Below are positions 1-7,994 of a DNA stretch of 64,000 bases, one piece after another. The position numbers were made by a program, and so were the translations under genes. The notes below the pieces were generated by a model. That model made no database searches, had not been told where the DNA came from, and saw only the letters and a list, made by a program, of their open reading frames with translations. Position 1 is the stretch's first letter. Each line of letters opens with the position of its first letter. Origin of the DNA: Pseudescherichia sp031979925 (lineage in GTDB: Bacteria; Pseudomonadota; Gammaproteobacteria; Enterobacterales; Enterobacteriaceae); contig NZ_DALZFB010000002.1 of assembly GCF_031979925.1 (NCBI RefSeq), positions 248,001 to 312,000 of the forward strand, read 5' to 3'.

Positions 1-5
1 ATCAT
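1..5 (-). CDS. hspQ: Start codon of a left-hand gene, probably hspQ (partial)
   Basis: Only the first five bases are in the window. The minus strand reads a GGAGGT ribosome-binding site (plus 10-15), then ATG AT. In E. coli the gene next to rlmI on this strand is hspQ, whose product begins Met-Ile, and that fits. The identity is inferred from gene order alone. Confidence 0.35.
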
Positions 6-26
6 AGTCACCTCCAGGAAACAGTT

Positions 27-49
27 CTTATCCCCAATATGGGGATAAG
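27..49. repeat. Perfect 9-bp hairpin downstream of rlmI
   Basis: The arms CTTATCCCC and GGGGATAAG flank a 5-base loop. The hairpin lies between the rlmI stop and the next minus-strand gene. There is no T-run on either strand, so it looks more like an mRNA-stabilising or processing hairpin than an intrinsic terminator. Confidence 0.5.
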
Positions 50-64
50 GTTCCAGAATTCAAG

Positions 65-1255
65 CTACATGACGCGACAGGCAAACCCTTTAAGATACAG
101 TCCTTCCGGGTAGGGAGCGATCACCGGGTGATCGGCGGCCTGACGGAACTGCTCTATAAATTGTACATCACGACCCGCATCTATTGCGGCATCAGCGATG
201 ATTTTCTGAAATAAATCGGTGGTCATCAGGCCAGAGCAGGAGAAGGTCAGCAGCACGCCGCCAGGGTTCAACAGCTGGATCGCCAGCATATTGATATCCT
301 TATAGCCACGGCAGGCCCCCATCAGCTGGCTTTTGTTCTCCACAAACTTCGGCGGATCCATCACAATCACGTCAAACTTCTCGCCGCTATCACGATACTT
401 ACGCAGCAGTTTGAAGACGTCATCGCGCACGAATTCCGCTTTGCTCAGATCGAGCTGGTTCAGCTCGACGTTCTGCTTCGCCACGTCCAGCGCTTCCTGG
501 GAGGTATCGACGCTCACGACCTGAGCGCAGCCGCCCATTAGCGCGGAGACCGCAAAGCCACCGGTGTAGGAGAAGCAGTTCAGCACGCGCTTATCCGCAA
601 CGTACTGGCGGGTCGCCAGGCGGCTGTCGCGCTGGTCGAGGTAGTAGCCGGTCTTATGTCCGGCCTGGATATCCACCAGCAGCTTCATGCCGTTCTCTTC
701 GATCGGCAGCAGCGGCGGCGGCAGCTCACCGCTCACCGGCCCCTGGGTCAGCTCCATACCCTCTTTTTTACGCACCGCGACGTCGCTGCGATCGTAAATT
801 GCGCACTCAGGGTAGCGCTCCTGCAGAGCCGCTACCAGCGCCGGGCGCTGATACTCTGCGCCTGCGCTCAGCAGCTGCAGCACCAGGAAGTTGCCGAAGC
901 GGTCGATAGTCACGCCGGGCAGACCGTCAGACTCACCGGCGATCAGGCGATAGCTGTCGAGGCCATCGCGCTTCGCCAGCCAGTCGCGCCACTGCTGGGC
1001 CTGGGTCAGGCGGCGGCTGAAGAAAGCGATATCCACGCTTTCGTTTTTATCGAACGTCCAGACGCGAGCACGGATCTGCGAAGCAGGGGAGTATGCGCCG
1101 CGGGCTAACCATTTTCCCTGATGGTCAACAATATCAACGGTTTCACCGAGGCTGGCTTTGCCTTCCATGCGGGCAACCGCACCAGAGAAGACCCAGGGAT
1201 GACGGCGCAGCAACGACTTCTCGCGCCCTTTGGCTAACACTAAACGTACGCTCAT
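65..1255 (-). CDS. rlmI: 23S rRNA m5C1962 methyltransferase RlmI
   Basis: RlmI methylates C1962 of 23S rRNA using S-adenosylmethionine. The 396-residue protein, counted from the start MSVRLVLAKG, has the length of E. coli RlmI and is nearly identical by eye. It has an N-terminal PUA-like RNA-binding domain (about 1-75), a central domain and a Rossmann methyltransferase domain with FSYTGGFAV and the catalytic-site motif MDPPKF. An upstream in-frame Met at 1294 would add 13 residues not found in the family, so 1255 is chosen. It is the second gene of the conserved enteric order found here. Confidence 0.97.
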   Translation of the reverse strand: MSVRLVLAKGREKSLLRRHPWVFSGAVARMEGKASLGETVDIVDHQGKWLARGAYSPASQIRARVWTFDKNESVDIAFFSRRLTQAQQWRDWLAKRDGLDSYRLIAGESDGLPGVTIDRFGNFLVLQLLSAGAEYQRPALVAALQERYPECAIYDRSDVAVRKKEGMELTQGPVSGELPPPLLPIEENGMKLLVDIQAGHKTGYYLDQRDSRLATRQYVADKRVLNCFSYTGGFAVSALMGGCAQVVSVDTSQEALDVAKQNVELNQLDLSKAEFVRDDVFKLLRKYRDSGEKFDVIVMDPPKFVENKSQLMGACRGYKDINMLAIQLLNPGGVLLTFSCSGLMTTDLFQKIIADAAIDAGRDVQFIEQFRQAADHPVIAPYPEGLYLKGFACRVM

Positions 1256-1346
1256 AATAAATTGTATTGTCTTTATGAAGAAAATGGCCGCCATTTTCCT
1301 GGGTTAGAGCAGGAAAAGCAATTCAGCAATCGGCAGGTAAAAAAAA

Positions 1347-1369
1347 GCCAGTACCATCAAGGTACTGGC
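1347..1369 (-). terminator. Strong minus-strand intrinsic terminator in front of rlmI
   Basis: The arms GCCAGTACC and GGTACTGGC (9 bp, perfect) enclose a 5-base loop. On the minus strand the hairpin is followed by a run of eight T. It sits between the divergent starts of rlmI (1255) and the EAL-like gene (1513), so no annotated gene ends at it. It could be an attenuator in the rlmI leader or the end of a small RNA starting in 1380-1510. Confidence 0.6.
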
Positions 1370-1512
1370 AAGACAGACAGGCAATGAGAGTTAATACTTT
1401 TAGTCTGGTACAGCAAAGCGAAGCGGTATGTAGGGAAAAATCTGAGAGTAGCGTTGCGGAGTGACACAACCTGTCGCGGCCCTCAATAACATTGTTGTAT
1501 ACCCCGATAACA

Positions 1513-2190
1513 ATGGATGAAAAGATGGCGACGGATGAGTATCACTACCAGTTTATGGCAGAGCCTGTGACCTCTGTAACGGGCCAGCTGCTGGGCGTTG
1601 AGATAAGCACTCAGCTGGAGAGTAAAGGTCTGCGCACGCAGCATCCTGAACTTATCATCAGCATGTGGCGTCCCGAGGCGAAACGCAATTTCCTTTATGC
1701 TCAGCTTTCAGCAATTGCGAAGCAGGCGGCCTGGATCCGCAGGCGGGGCATCTTTGTCTCGCTGCCCGTTTATGATGAAGAGTCGGCGGTGCTGCTCAGC
1801 TATGACAATGCCCTACGCGGAGCGCTGTCGGCCCTACCCTTCGTTAAGCTGGCGCTCTCTGAGAAGATCTGTTCGGTACGGGATGAAATTACGGGAACGT
1901 CTAACGCCATTTGGCTGGACGATCTTGGGAAGGGTAGCGCGGATGTATCGGGCCTGGTCGCCTGTCGTTACGAGGCCGTAAAGCTGGAAACCACCTTTTT
2001 TAATGATGAAGTTATTAAGCCGACTTTTACCATACTGATCAAAAACCTGAAAAAATACTGCGAGCGGATTATTGTTCAGGACCTGGAAAACAGGCGCTAT
2101 ATTCCAGTTCTTCAGGAGGCGGGGATCTGGGGCGTGCAGGGCACGTTTTATCGCCCGGTCCCTTTCCTGAAAGTACACACGTTAATGTAA
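1513..2190 (+). CDS. Degenerate EAL-domain protein
   Basis: The 225-residue protein has the outline of a c-di-GMP phosphodiesterase EAL domain. The motif region 'WLDDLGKG...AVKLE' matches the 'DDFGTG...KID' part of the fold, and a GVQG motif lies near the C-terminus. The signature EAL triplet is replaced by GVEIS, and the usual acidic metal ligands are not evident, so catalysis is unlikely. This resembles non-catalytic EAL proteins such as YdiV that act by protein binding. ATG at 1513 is preferred over the TTG at 1492, although no strong ribosome site is visible. No partner domain or operon mate is present. Its function is unknown. Confidence 0.65.
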   Translation: MDEKMATDEYHYQFMAEPVTSVTGQLLGVEISTQLESKGLRTQHPELIISMWRPEAKRNFLYAQLSAIAKQAAWIRRRGIFVSLPVYDEESAVLLSYDNALRGALSALPFVKLALSEKICSVRDEITGTSNAIWLDDLGKGSADVSGLVACRYEAVKLETTFFNDEVIKPTFTILIKNLKKYCERIIVQDLENRRYIPVLQEAGIWGVQGTFYRPVPFLKVHTLM

Positions 2191-2244
2191 GAAAAATTTT
2201 GCCAGCATACGCTACCCTTAGTGAATCAAAGAAGGAGTGTCATC

Positions 2245-2553
2245 ATGGCCCAAGAGAACGTTACAAAAGATAAAGCCTCCTCCTGCATCAAATGCTGGGT
2301 TCACGGCAGCGTTCAGGGGGTTGGGTTTCGCTATAGCACCCAGCGTGAGGCACATCGCCTTGGTTTGACTGGCTACGCCCGTAACCTGGACGATGGCAGC
2401 GTTGAGGTACTGGCCTGTGGCGAAGATGAGAAGATAGCCGAGCTGCTTGAGTGGCTGAAAGCAGGGGGGCCGCGCAGCGCCCGGGTCGACAACGTCTTAA
2501 CCGAGCCGCATCAGCCCACCCGAGAGTGGACCAACTTTGGTATCCGCTACTAA
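2245..2553 (+). CDS. acyP: Acylphosphatase AcyP (YccX)
   Basis: This is a small cytosolic enzyme that hydrolyses acyl phosphates. The protein of 102 residues carries the family signatures GSVQGVGFRYSTQ (catalytic Arg) and GYARNLDDGSVEV (catalytic Asn), and ends in the usual FGIRY. Relative to E. coli YccX (92 residues) it has about ten extra N-terminal residues. The start at 2245 follows AAGGAG at 2231. Its stop codon overlaps that of convergent tusE by 4 bp, as in related enterics. Confidence 0.95.
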   Translation: MAQENVTKDKASSCIKCWVHGSVQGVGFRYSTQREAHRLGLTGYARNLDDGSVEVLACGEDEKIAELLEWLKAGGPRSARVDNVLTEPHQPTREWTNFGIRY

Positions 2554-2879
2554 ATGCACTTCACCGGTTTTGGCAGGCCAGCAATCTTAGTGGCCTGCTT
2601 GGCCGGGCCTTTCGGAAAGAGGCGGTAGAGGTAGCGGCTGTTGCCTTTCTCTTCGCCAAACTTGTTGGCCATTGCCTTGACCAGCATGCGAATCGCTGGC
2701 GAGGTGTTAAATTCCAGATAGAACTCACGCACGAAGCGCACCACTTCCCAATGCTCAGGCGAGAGGGTAATGGACTCCTGCGCCGCAATGACCTCTGCCA
2801 GGCCTTCGCTCCACTGGCTGCTCTCTTTCAGATAGCCGTCGTTATCGGTCTCTATCTCTTTACCTTCAAAGCTCAACAT
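2550..2879 (-). CDS. tusE: Sulfurtransferase TusE
   Basis: TusE relays persulfide sulfur from TusBCD to MnmA for 2-thiouridine formation in tRNA wobble positions. The 109-residue protein (start MLSFEGKEIE) ends in KPVKCI, with the penultimate Cys being the sulfur carrier, as in E. coli TusE and DsrC proteins. The motif GNSRYLYRLFPKGPAKQA is intact. A Met-Ile extension to 2885 is possible, but the family start is 2879. It is convergent with acyP. Confidence 0.96.
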   Translation of the reverse strand: MLSFEGKEIETDNDGYLKESSQWSEGLAEVIAAQESITLSPEHWEVVRFVREFYLEFNTSPAIRMLVKAMANKFGEEKGNSRYLYRLFPKGPAKQATKIAGLPKPVKCI

Positions 2880-2928
2880 AATCATTCACGAGTCAGCTAA
2901 AAACCGCTGCAGTGTAGCAAAAAACAAA

Positions 2929-2946
2929 GCCCCGCATAAGCGGGGC
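2929..2946 (-). terminator. yccA terminator
   Basis: GCCCCGC and GCGGGGC arms (7 bp) enclose a 4-base loop. On the minus strand they are followed by TTTGTTTTTT. It lies directly after the yccA stop (2967) and before tusE. Confidence 0.85.
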
Positions 2947-2966
2947 CTGAGGTGATGCCTGAGCGG

Positions 2967-3626
2967 TTAGTCCCGGCTGGAGAAGCCCAGGATGCTCAGC
3001 AGGCTGACAAAGATGTTGTACAGCGAGACGTAGAGGCTGACGGTGGCGCGAATGTAGTTGGTTTCGCCGCCGTGGATGATGTTGCTGGTCTCATACAGGA
3101 TTGCACCGGTAGAGATCAGGATAAACACCGCGCTAATCGCCAGATGCAGAGCCGGCAGCTGCAGGAAGATGTTGGCTACCATGCCGAGCAGCACTACCAC
3201 GATCCCCGCCATCAGCATACCGCCGAGGAAGGACATATCTTTACGCGTGGTTAGCACGTAGGCCGAGCAGCAGAAGAAGGTCAGGGCAGTACCGCCCAGC
3301 GCCAGGCCAATCAGATCGCCCATGCCCGCCGAGAGGTAAGCGTTAAGCATCGGTCCAAGGATATAGCCCAGGAAGCCGGTAAAGGCGAACGCGGCCAGGA
3401 TACCAGAGGGTTTGTCCGCCAGCTTATAGGTCAGGAACATTAAGCCGTACATACCCACCAGAGTCAGGATCAGCCCCGGCGACGGCAGGCCCAGCACCGT
3501 ACTGGCGGTCGCGGTGATCGCGGAGAATGCCAGAGTCAGGCTGAGCATAAAATAGGTGTTTCGCAGCACTTTATGCGTGCTGAGCAGCGATGTACGCCCG
3601 CGTGAAGCGCTAACAATACGATCCAT
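2967..3626 (-). CDS. yccA: BI-1 family inner-membrane protein YccA
   Basis: This is a 219-residue Bax-inhibitor-1 (UPF0005) family protein with about seven hydrophobic segments and the family C-terminal stretch VSLYVSLYNIFVSLLSILG. In E. coli YccA is a substrate and modulator of the membrane protease FtsH. Length and sequence agree with that protein. The start MDRIVSASRG is the family start. It has its own terminator at 2929-2946. Upstream lies a 270-bp region shared with the divergent OppA-like gene. Confidence 0.95.
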   Translation of the reverse strand: MDRIVSASRGRTSLLSTHKVLRNTYFMLSLTLAFSAITATASTVLGLPSPGLILTLVGMYGLMFLTYKLADKPSGILAAFAFTGFLGYILGPMLNAYLSAGMGDLIGLALGGTALTFFCCSAYVLTTRKDMSFLGGMLMAGIVVVLLGMVANIFLQLPALHLAISAVFILISTGAILYETSNIIHGGETNYIRATVSLYVSLYNIFVSLLSILGFSSRD

Positions 3627-3898
3627 GAGTCACTCTCTTATGACAGATGTAATTAAGGGTGAAGGATAGGTAAACAGAGCGGCAGCTTAAAGCGGTTTTA
3701 CCCATCTTTACCTGAACAACAATAACTTACGCATGGCGTAATCTGCTTTAAATTGTACTTTGGCTAGCAGAATTGAACATTTGCGCATCGTAAACAGATC
3801 AACCTCTTATAGGTGCCTGAAAACTATTGCCTTCTTGCCAGGTGGGCGCTAAGAGTGTCAGAGGTAACGTTAATCAGTACACTATTAAGGCAAAGGAT

Positions 3899-5527
3899 AT
3901 GAAACCACAGACAGGTCACCGTTTTGCCCTTTCACTACTGGCAACGGGCATAATAAGCATAAGCACCGGTACACTGGCGGCGCAGGTTCCGGCAGGAACT
4001 GCCCTGGCAGAGCAGCAAACCCTGGTCCGCAACAACGGCAGCGAGCCTGCGTCTCTCGATCCGCATAAGGTAGAAAGCAACGTCGAATTCGATATTATCA
4101 GCGACTTATTCGATGGGCTGGTGGCGATCAGAAAAGATGGCAGCGTGGAGCCTCGATTAGCAGAGAAGTGGGATAATCAGGACAACACCGTCTGGACCTT
4201 CCACCTGCGGCCGGGCATTACCTGGTCCGACGGGACGGCGATTACTGCTCAGGACGTGGTCTGGAGCTGGCAGCGTCTGGTGGATCCGGCTACCGGCTCG
4301 CCCTACGCCACCTATCCGGGCAATATGCACATCGTCAACGCAGCAGATATTGCGCAGGGCAAAAAGACCCCGGATACGCTGGGCGTCAAGGCGCTGGACG
4401 ACTCCACATTACAGGTCACGCTCAGCCAACCCACGGCCTCTTTCCTGCCCATGCTGGCGCACCCGTCGCTGGTGCCGGTTGATAAGGTGCTGATTGGCCG
4501 TTTTGCCGAGAAGTGGACTAAGCCGGAGCACTTCGTCGGCAGCGGACCGTACAAAATCAACGACTGGGTAGTGAACGAGAAGATTATCGCCGTGCGCAAT
4601 CCCCGTTACTGGGATGATAAGCACACCGTCATTAACACCGTTACCTATCTACCTATTAGCGCCGAGACCGCCGACGTAAACCGCTACAAGGCGGGCGAAA
4701 TCGATATGACCAACACCATTCCGGTTAACCAGTTTGCCCAGTTGAAAAAGACCCTCGGCGCAGAGGTGCATATCACGCCGCAGCTGGCGACCTACTACTA
4801 TCAGTTTAATACCACGAAGCCGCCCTTTAACGATGCACGGGTGCGCCGGGCGCTCAATATGGCGCTGGACAAAGATATCATTGCCAACAAGGTGATGGGG
4901 CAGGGGCAGCGCCCGGCGTGGGTCATCAGCCAGCCGGAGATCGGCGGTGTGACCATCGCCTCACCGGACTACGCCTCCTGGCCACGGGAGAAGCGCATTG
5001 CCGAGGCGAAAAAGCTGCTGGCGGAAGCCGGGTTCGACACGGCGCATCCTCTAACCTTTAACCTGCTCTATAACACCATGGAGACTCACCAGCGCATCGC
5101 CATTGCCGCCAGCTCAATGTGGCAGAAGAACCTTGGCGTGACCGCGAAGCTGCAAAATCAGGAGTGGAAAACCATGCTTGATACCATGCACACCGGCAAC
5201 TTCGACGCCGTGCGCTACGCGTGGATAGCGGACTACGACGATGCGGCAACCTTCCTGAATACGTTCCGCACCGGCGACAGCGAGAATACCTCCCTGTACA
5301 GCAACCCGGCCTATGATGAGTTAATGCAGAGTGCGGCAAAGGCGCAGGACGCTAACGAGCGTGGAAAATACTATCAGCAGGCGGAAGCGATTCTGGCGCA
5401 GGACGTACCAGCTATCCCGGTTTATCACTATGTCAGGGCGCGTTTAGTGAAACCATGGGTAGGCGGGTTTGATCCCAGCAACCTCGGCTACGTTTTTACA
5501 AAGGATTTGTATATCACTAAACATTGA
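3899..5527 (+). CDS. Periplasmic oligopeptide-binding protein, OppA/MppA-like
   Basis: This is a 542-residue extracytoplasmic solute-binding protein, family 5. It has a Sec signal peptide (about residues 1-27) ending near LAAQVPAG, followed by the family sequence NNGSEPASLDPHK. Motifs FHLRPGITWSDG and GSGPYKI are typical of OppA/MppA. No opp permease or ATPase genes are adjacent, so it must feed the Opp system encoded elsewhere, as MppA does, or act as a sensor. ATG 3899 follows AAAGGAT. In E. coli no such gene stands between yccA and serT, so it is an insertion into this conserved order. Confidence 0.9.
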   Translation: MKPQTGHRFALSLLATGIISISTGTLAAQVPAGTALAEQQTLVRNNGSEPASLDPHKVESNVEFDIISDLFDGLVAIRKDGSVEPRLAEKWDNQDNTVWTFHLRPGITWSDGTAITAQDVVWSWQRLVDPATGSPYATYPGNMHIVNAADIAQGKKTPDTLGVKALDDSTLQVTLSQPTASFLPMLAHPSLVPVDKVLIGRFAEKWTKPEHFVGSGPYKINDWVVNEKIIAVRNPRYWDDKHTVINTVTYLPISAETADVNRYKAGEIDMTNTIPVNQFAQLKKTLGAEVHITPQLATYYYQFNTTKPPFNDARVRRALNMALDKDIIANKVMGQGQRPAWVISQPEIGGVTIASPDYASWPREKRIAEAKKLLAEAGFDTAHPLTFNLLYNTMETHQRIAIAASSMWQKNLGVTAKLQNQEWKTMLDTMHTGNFDAVRYAWIADYDDAATFLNTFRTGDSENTSLYSNPAYDELMQSAAKAQDANERGKYYQQAEAILAQDVPAIPVYHYVRARLVKPWVGGFDPSNLGYVFTKDLYITKH

Positions 5528-5617
5528 GGATTGTGCTGATTAAATGGTCAATATGCTGTTCTTTCAGCCGATTAGCAGCATATTGCTTGTTTTTCAGGCA
5601 AACAGATAGCACAGGGG

Positions 5618-5646
5618 TTTACACGGCGCATCGAGGTGTTTATAGT
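5618..5646 (+). promoter_or_regulatory. serT sigma-70 promoter
   Basis: TTTACA at 5618-5623 and TATAGT at 5641-5646 are separated by exactly 17 bp. They are followed by a GC-rich discriminator (GCGCCTC) typical of stringently controlled stable-RNA promoters. The tRNA starts 12 bp later. Confidence 0.85.
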
Positions 5647-5658
5647 GCGCCTCATTCC

Positions 5659-5746
5659 GGAAGTGTGGCCGAGCGGTTGAAGGCACCGGTCTTGAAAACC
5701 GGCGACCCGAAAGGGTTCCAGAGTTCGAATCTCTGCGCTTCCGCCA
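5659..5746 (+). tRNA. serT: tRNA-Ser(UGA)
   Basis: This 88-nt tRNA has a long variable arm, the anticodon TGA at 5693-5695, the T-loop TTCGAATC and an encoded CCA end. It matches the E. coli serT sequence and sits next to yccA as in E. coli. The DNA after it is accessory, which is common downstream of tRNA genes, but I saw no duplicated tRNA 3' end that would mark an integrated element. Confidence 0.98.
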
Positions 5747-5756
5747 AATGCGGAAT

Positions 5757-5789
5757 AGCCCTGCGATAGCAATATCGCAGGGCTTTTTT
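5757..5789 (+). terminator. serT terminator
   Basis: Perfect 11-bp arms AGCCCTGCGAT and ATCGCAGGGCT with a 6-base loop are followed by a T-run. The hairpin starts 11 bases after the tRNA CCA end. Confidence 0.9.
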
Positions 5790-5893
5790 CTTTGGGAGAT
5801 TTAATTTGCCCGTTATTGCTTGCTATCAGTAACAGATGAAGCGCGAGATGCTTTTCACGCGCTACACCCTTTATCTGACTGAGACGCCGATCG

Positions 5894-6325
5894 CTATAGC
5901 TTTTTTGATAGCTTAAAATCCAGAAGCGCATTGTTAAATACTTGCCACGTTCTTTCATCAGGAGCGGCCGGAATTTTGGCACGTTTAACTGCCAAAAGAG
6001 CAGCTTTGCAAAACTCAGGATCCCCACCTTCTGCTGTTGCACTGATTACAGTGCCATCTCGTTGGAGCGTAAGGCGTATAGAGCACACTTTTCCTCGATA
6101 TAAATTCGGGTTATCGAGATTTTCTCTTACTGCACTGTGTATCTTTTCCGCATAGCTATTGATTTCAGACTTTTGTTGTCTGCCCTCAGCAAACTGTAAA
6201 TTTTGTACACTATCGCCACCTGAACGCGCTGATGAAGTCTCAGAAGCACTCTTCCCTGCACTGTTACAAGCCACTAATTGTAATGACATCATTAGCACAA
6301 GTGGCATAACACGTTTTAACTGCAT
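5894..6325 (-). CDS. Lipoprotein consisting of a TolA C-terminal (domain III) module
   Basis: This is a 143-residue protein. Residues 1-20 form a lipoprotein signal with the lipobox LVAC (Cys20). Asn at +2 predicts Lol export to the outer membrane. A Ser/Gly-rich linker of about 30 residues leads into a domain closely resembling TolA domain III: the motifs YRGKVCSIRLTLQRDGTV, EGGDPEFCKAAL and VFNNALLDFK align with E. coli TolA, including its paired cysteines. The TolA transmembrane anchor and long helical domain are absent. It is divergent from the colicin gene, with 319 bp between them. Colicin A-type toxins bind TolA domain III, so a decoy or accessory immunity role is plausible but unproven. 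Confidence 0.8.
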   Translation of the reverse strand: MQLKRVMPLVLMMSLQLVACNSAGKSASETSSARSGGDSVQNLQFAEGRQQKSEINSYAEKIHSAVRENLDNPNLYRGKVCSIRLTLQRDGTVISATAEGGDPEFCKAALLAVKRAKIPAAPDERTWQVFNNALLDFKLSKKL

Positions 6326-6593
6326 GGTAGGCTTTCCCTATAGGTAATATTGATAGCATTCAATAGTAATTTATCTCTTTAGTAAAAGTAAACTCTGAGC
6401 GTCATTGTCTAATGCCCACGCTACATAAAATGAGATTTATTAACCTGATAAGGTGGTTTTCAATTTTAGTGCCAGAACGGTGCGCTCGCTATCAGGAATA
6501 TTTAGACGTTAACAAACGGTACAGACAATATTTTTTGTAATCTTCTTAAATTCGCTCTTGCGCCAGCAGAAAGGTGGGAATACCATCACCTAA

Positions 6594-6609
6594 CTGTATG
6601 GATATACAG
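6594..6609 (+). promoter_or_regulatory. LexA (SOS) box of the colicin gene
   Basis: CTGTATGGATATACAG fits CTGT-N8-ACAG with 6-bp symmetric arms. It lies 36 bp before the colicin start, the usual place for colicin SOS control. The other bases of the 319-bp gap (6326-6644) are AT-rich and I see no gene in them. The colicin ribosome site AAGAGG is at 6631-6636. Confidence 0.85.
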
Positions 6610-6644
6610 TATGTGGAAAATACAAATTTTAAGAGGAAAAAATT

Positions 6645-7961
6645 ATGCCCGGTTTTAATTATGGCGGTGGTGTTGGTGATGGTACTGGTTGGAGTTCAGA
6701 ACGAGGTAATGATACGAATCCAGGGGCGGACAACGGTCCAGGTAATAGCGGCAATCATGACCCTGTTTTATCAGGAGATAAACCAGGTGTTATCAGTACG
6801 CCTTTTGGTAACGTAACGGTAAACTCTAATGCTCAACAGATAATGAATGGTATTGTAATGACCACCGATAACTCGACGCTGGTGGAGTACAACGGTTCAA
6901 CGTACCGAGTTTTGAATTCAATTCTTGACCACTCTTTTATGAAACCTGAGCCAGGGGTAAACTCAGGAGTCACAGCTACTACACCGAGTCGTATCGCGCT
7001 TGCTACAAGCGCTTTCGTGAGTGCTCAGCAAAAGGCGAATAATGCTGCAGCGAATATCACACAGGCGAACGCTAATATTAATCAGGCTCAGGCTCGCTTA
7101 AATAATGCGAATAATGCAATTCCACTTCGACAGGCTGAAGTTAACGCTGCTCAAAGTGTATTTGATGCTGCTAACGCCCGAGCTTTATCTCTGGCCGCAT
7201 TTGCGCATGCAGAGCCGATCTCTCCCCAGTTCCGGGCCTGGCAGCAGGCTGGCTTTGAGGCGCAAAAGGCACAAAATTCACTAAACGGTGCTAAAAATAA
7301 CTTAACCAATACGCTTAATGAAAAAGTGGGAGCTGAGCAAGCACTCAATGATGCTTACAATGCGGTGACTGCTGCTAATGCAGAAAAACAAGCTGCTGAT
7401 TTGGCGGTAATTTCAGCAGCGGATATGAAAGATGCCATCACTACAGCCACCACGTTTTTTGAGAATGTTTCGAAAAAATTTGGTGATAAGGCAGCTTTTC
7501 TTGCTCAGGAGTTCGCTGCTGATGCGCGAGGAAAAACTATTCGCAATGCAACTGAAGCATTGGCAATGTTTGAAAAGCATAAAGGAACAGCTCTGTCCAG
7601 GTTGAGCGTATCGGATAAAGAAGCTATTGCAAATGCTTTTAAGTCGCTGGACCATGCTGATATGGCAAAACAACTCTATGCATATAGTAAGGTGTTTGGA
7701 CGCTTTAATACGATTGCAGACTTAGTGGATCTTTATAACGCGGTATATAAGGGAGTGACTACTGATGACTGGAAGGATGCTATCTATAAGTTTGAGTCGC
7801 TAGCCGCCGGAAAAATTGCTGGGGAACTGGTCGCTGTTGCATTTGCAGTTGCAGGCTCGCCGCTGAGCCTGGTCGGATTTGGTGTAGTCATGATGCTCAG
7901 TGGTGCTTTTTTTAGTAATGAAACGGTGCTAAGCGTTATTAATACATCTTTGGGGATGTGA
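6645..7961 (+). CDS. Pore-forming colicin with colicin A-like translocation and E1-like pore domains
   Basis: The protein has 438 residues. Residues 1-110 closely follow the colicin A translocation domain: start MPGFNYGG, TolB box DGTGWSSE at 12-19, Gly/Asn-rich tail and the 'MNGIVMTTDNSTLV...TYRVLNS' block. Residues about 115-255 form an Ala/Asn-rich coiled-coil hairpin whose tip 'FAHAEPISPQFRAWQQAGFEAQKAQ' region resembles the BtuB-binding domain of E-group colicins. Residues about 260-438 match the colicin E1 channel domain, with a hydrophobic hairpin at 393-424. It should enter through Tol proteins and depolarise the inner membrane. The coiled coil is short for a colicin. No lysis gene follows. 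Domain swapping between colicins is known; this combination is inferred from reading. Confidence 0.9.
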   Translation: MPGFNYGGGVGDGTGWSSERGNDTNPGADNGPGNSGNHDPVLSGDKPGVISTPFGNVTVNSNAQQIMNGIVMTTDNSTLVEYNGSTYRVLNSILDHSFMKPEPGVNSGVTATTPSRIALATSAFVSAQQKANNAAANITQANANINQAQARLNNANNAIPLRQAEVNAAQSVFDAANARALSLAAFAHAEPISPQFRAWQQAGFEAQKAQNSLNGAKNNLTNTLNEKVGAEQALNDAYNAVTAANAEKQAADLAVISAADMKDAITTATTFFENVSKKFGDKAAFLAQEFAADARGKTIRNATEALAMFEKHKGTALSRLSVSDKEAIANAFKSLDHADMAKQLYAYSKVFGRFNTIADLVDLYNAVYKGVTTDDWKDAIYKFESLAAGKIAGELVAVAFAVAGSPLSLVGFGVVMMLSGAFFSNETVLSVINTSLGM

Positions 7962-7968
7962 CGACACG

Positions 7969-7994
7969 AGGCCAGAGTTATCTGGCCTTTTTCT
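7969..7994. terminator. Shared terminator between colicin and immunity genes
   Basis: Perfect 8-bp arms AGGCCAGA and TCTGGCCT enclose the loop GTTA, followed by a T-rich tail on the plus strand. The stop codon of the minus-strand immunity gene (7978-7980) lies inside the loop. The hairpin stops the colicin transcript and overlaps the last codons of the convergent gene. Confidence 0.8.

Noticed and set aside
5659..5746. serT as attachment site of the tailocin
   Set aside because: No repeat of the tRNA 3' end was noticed near 11300-11680 or 29540, dsbG lies between, and there is no integrase gene.
6610..6630. Possible second LexA box directly after the first one at the colicin promoter
   Set aside because: The stretch lacks the CTGT half-site; only TATG...TACA remains, so I do not count it.
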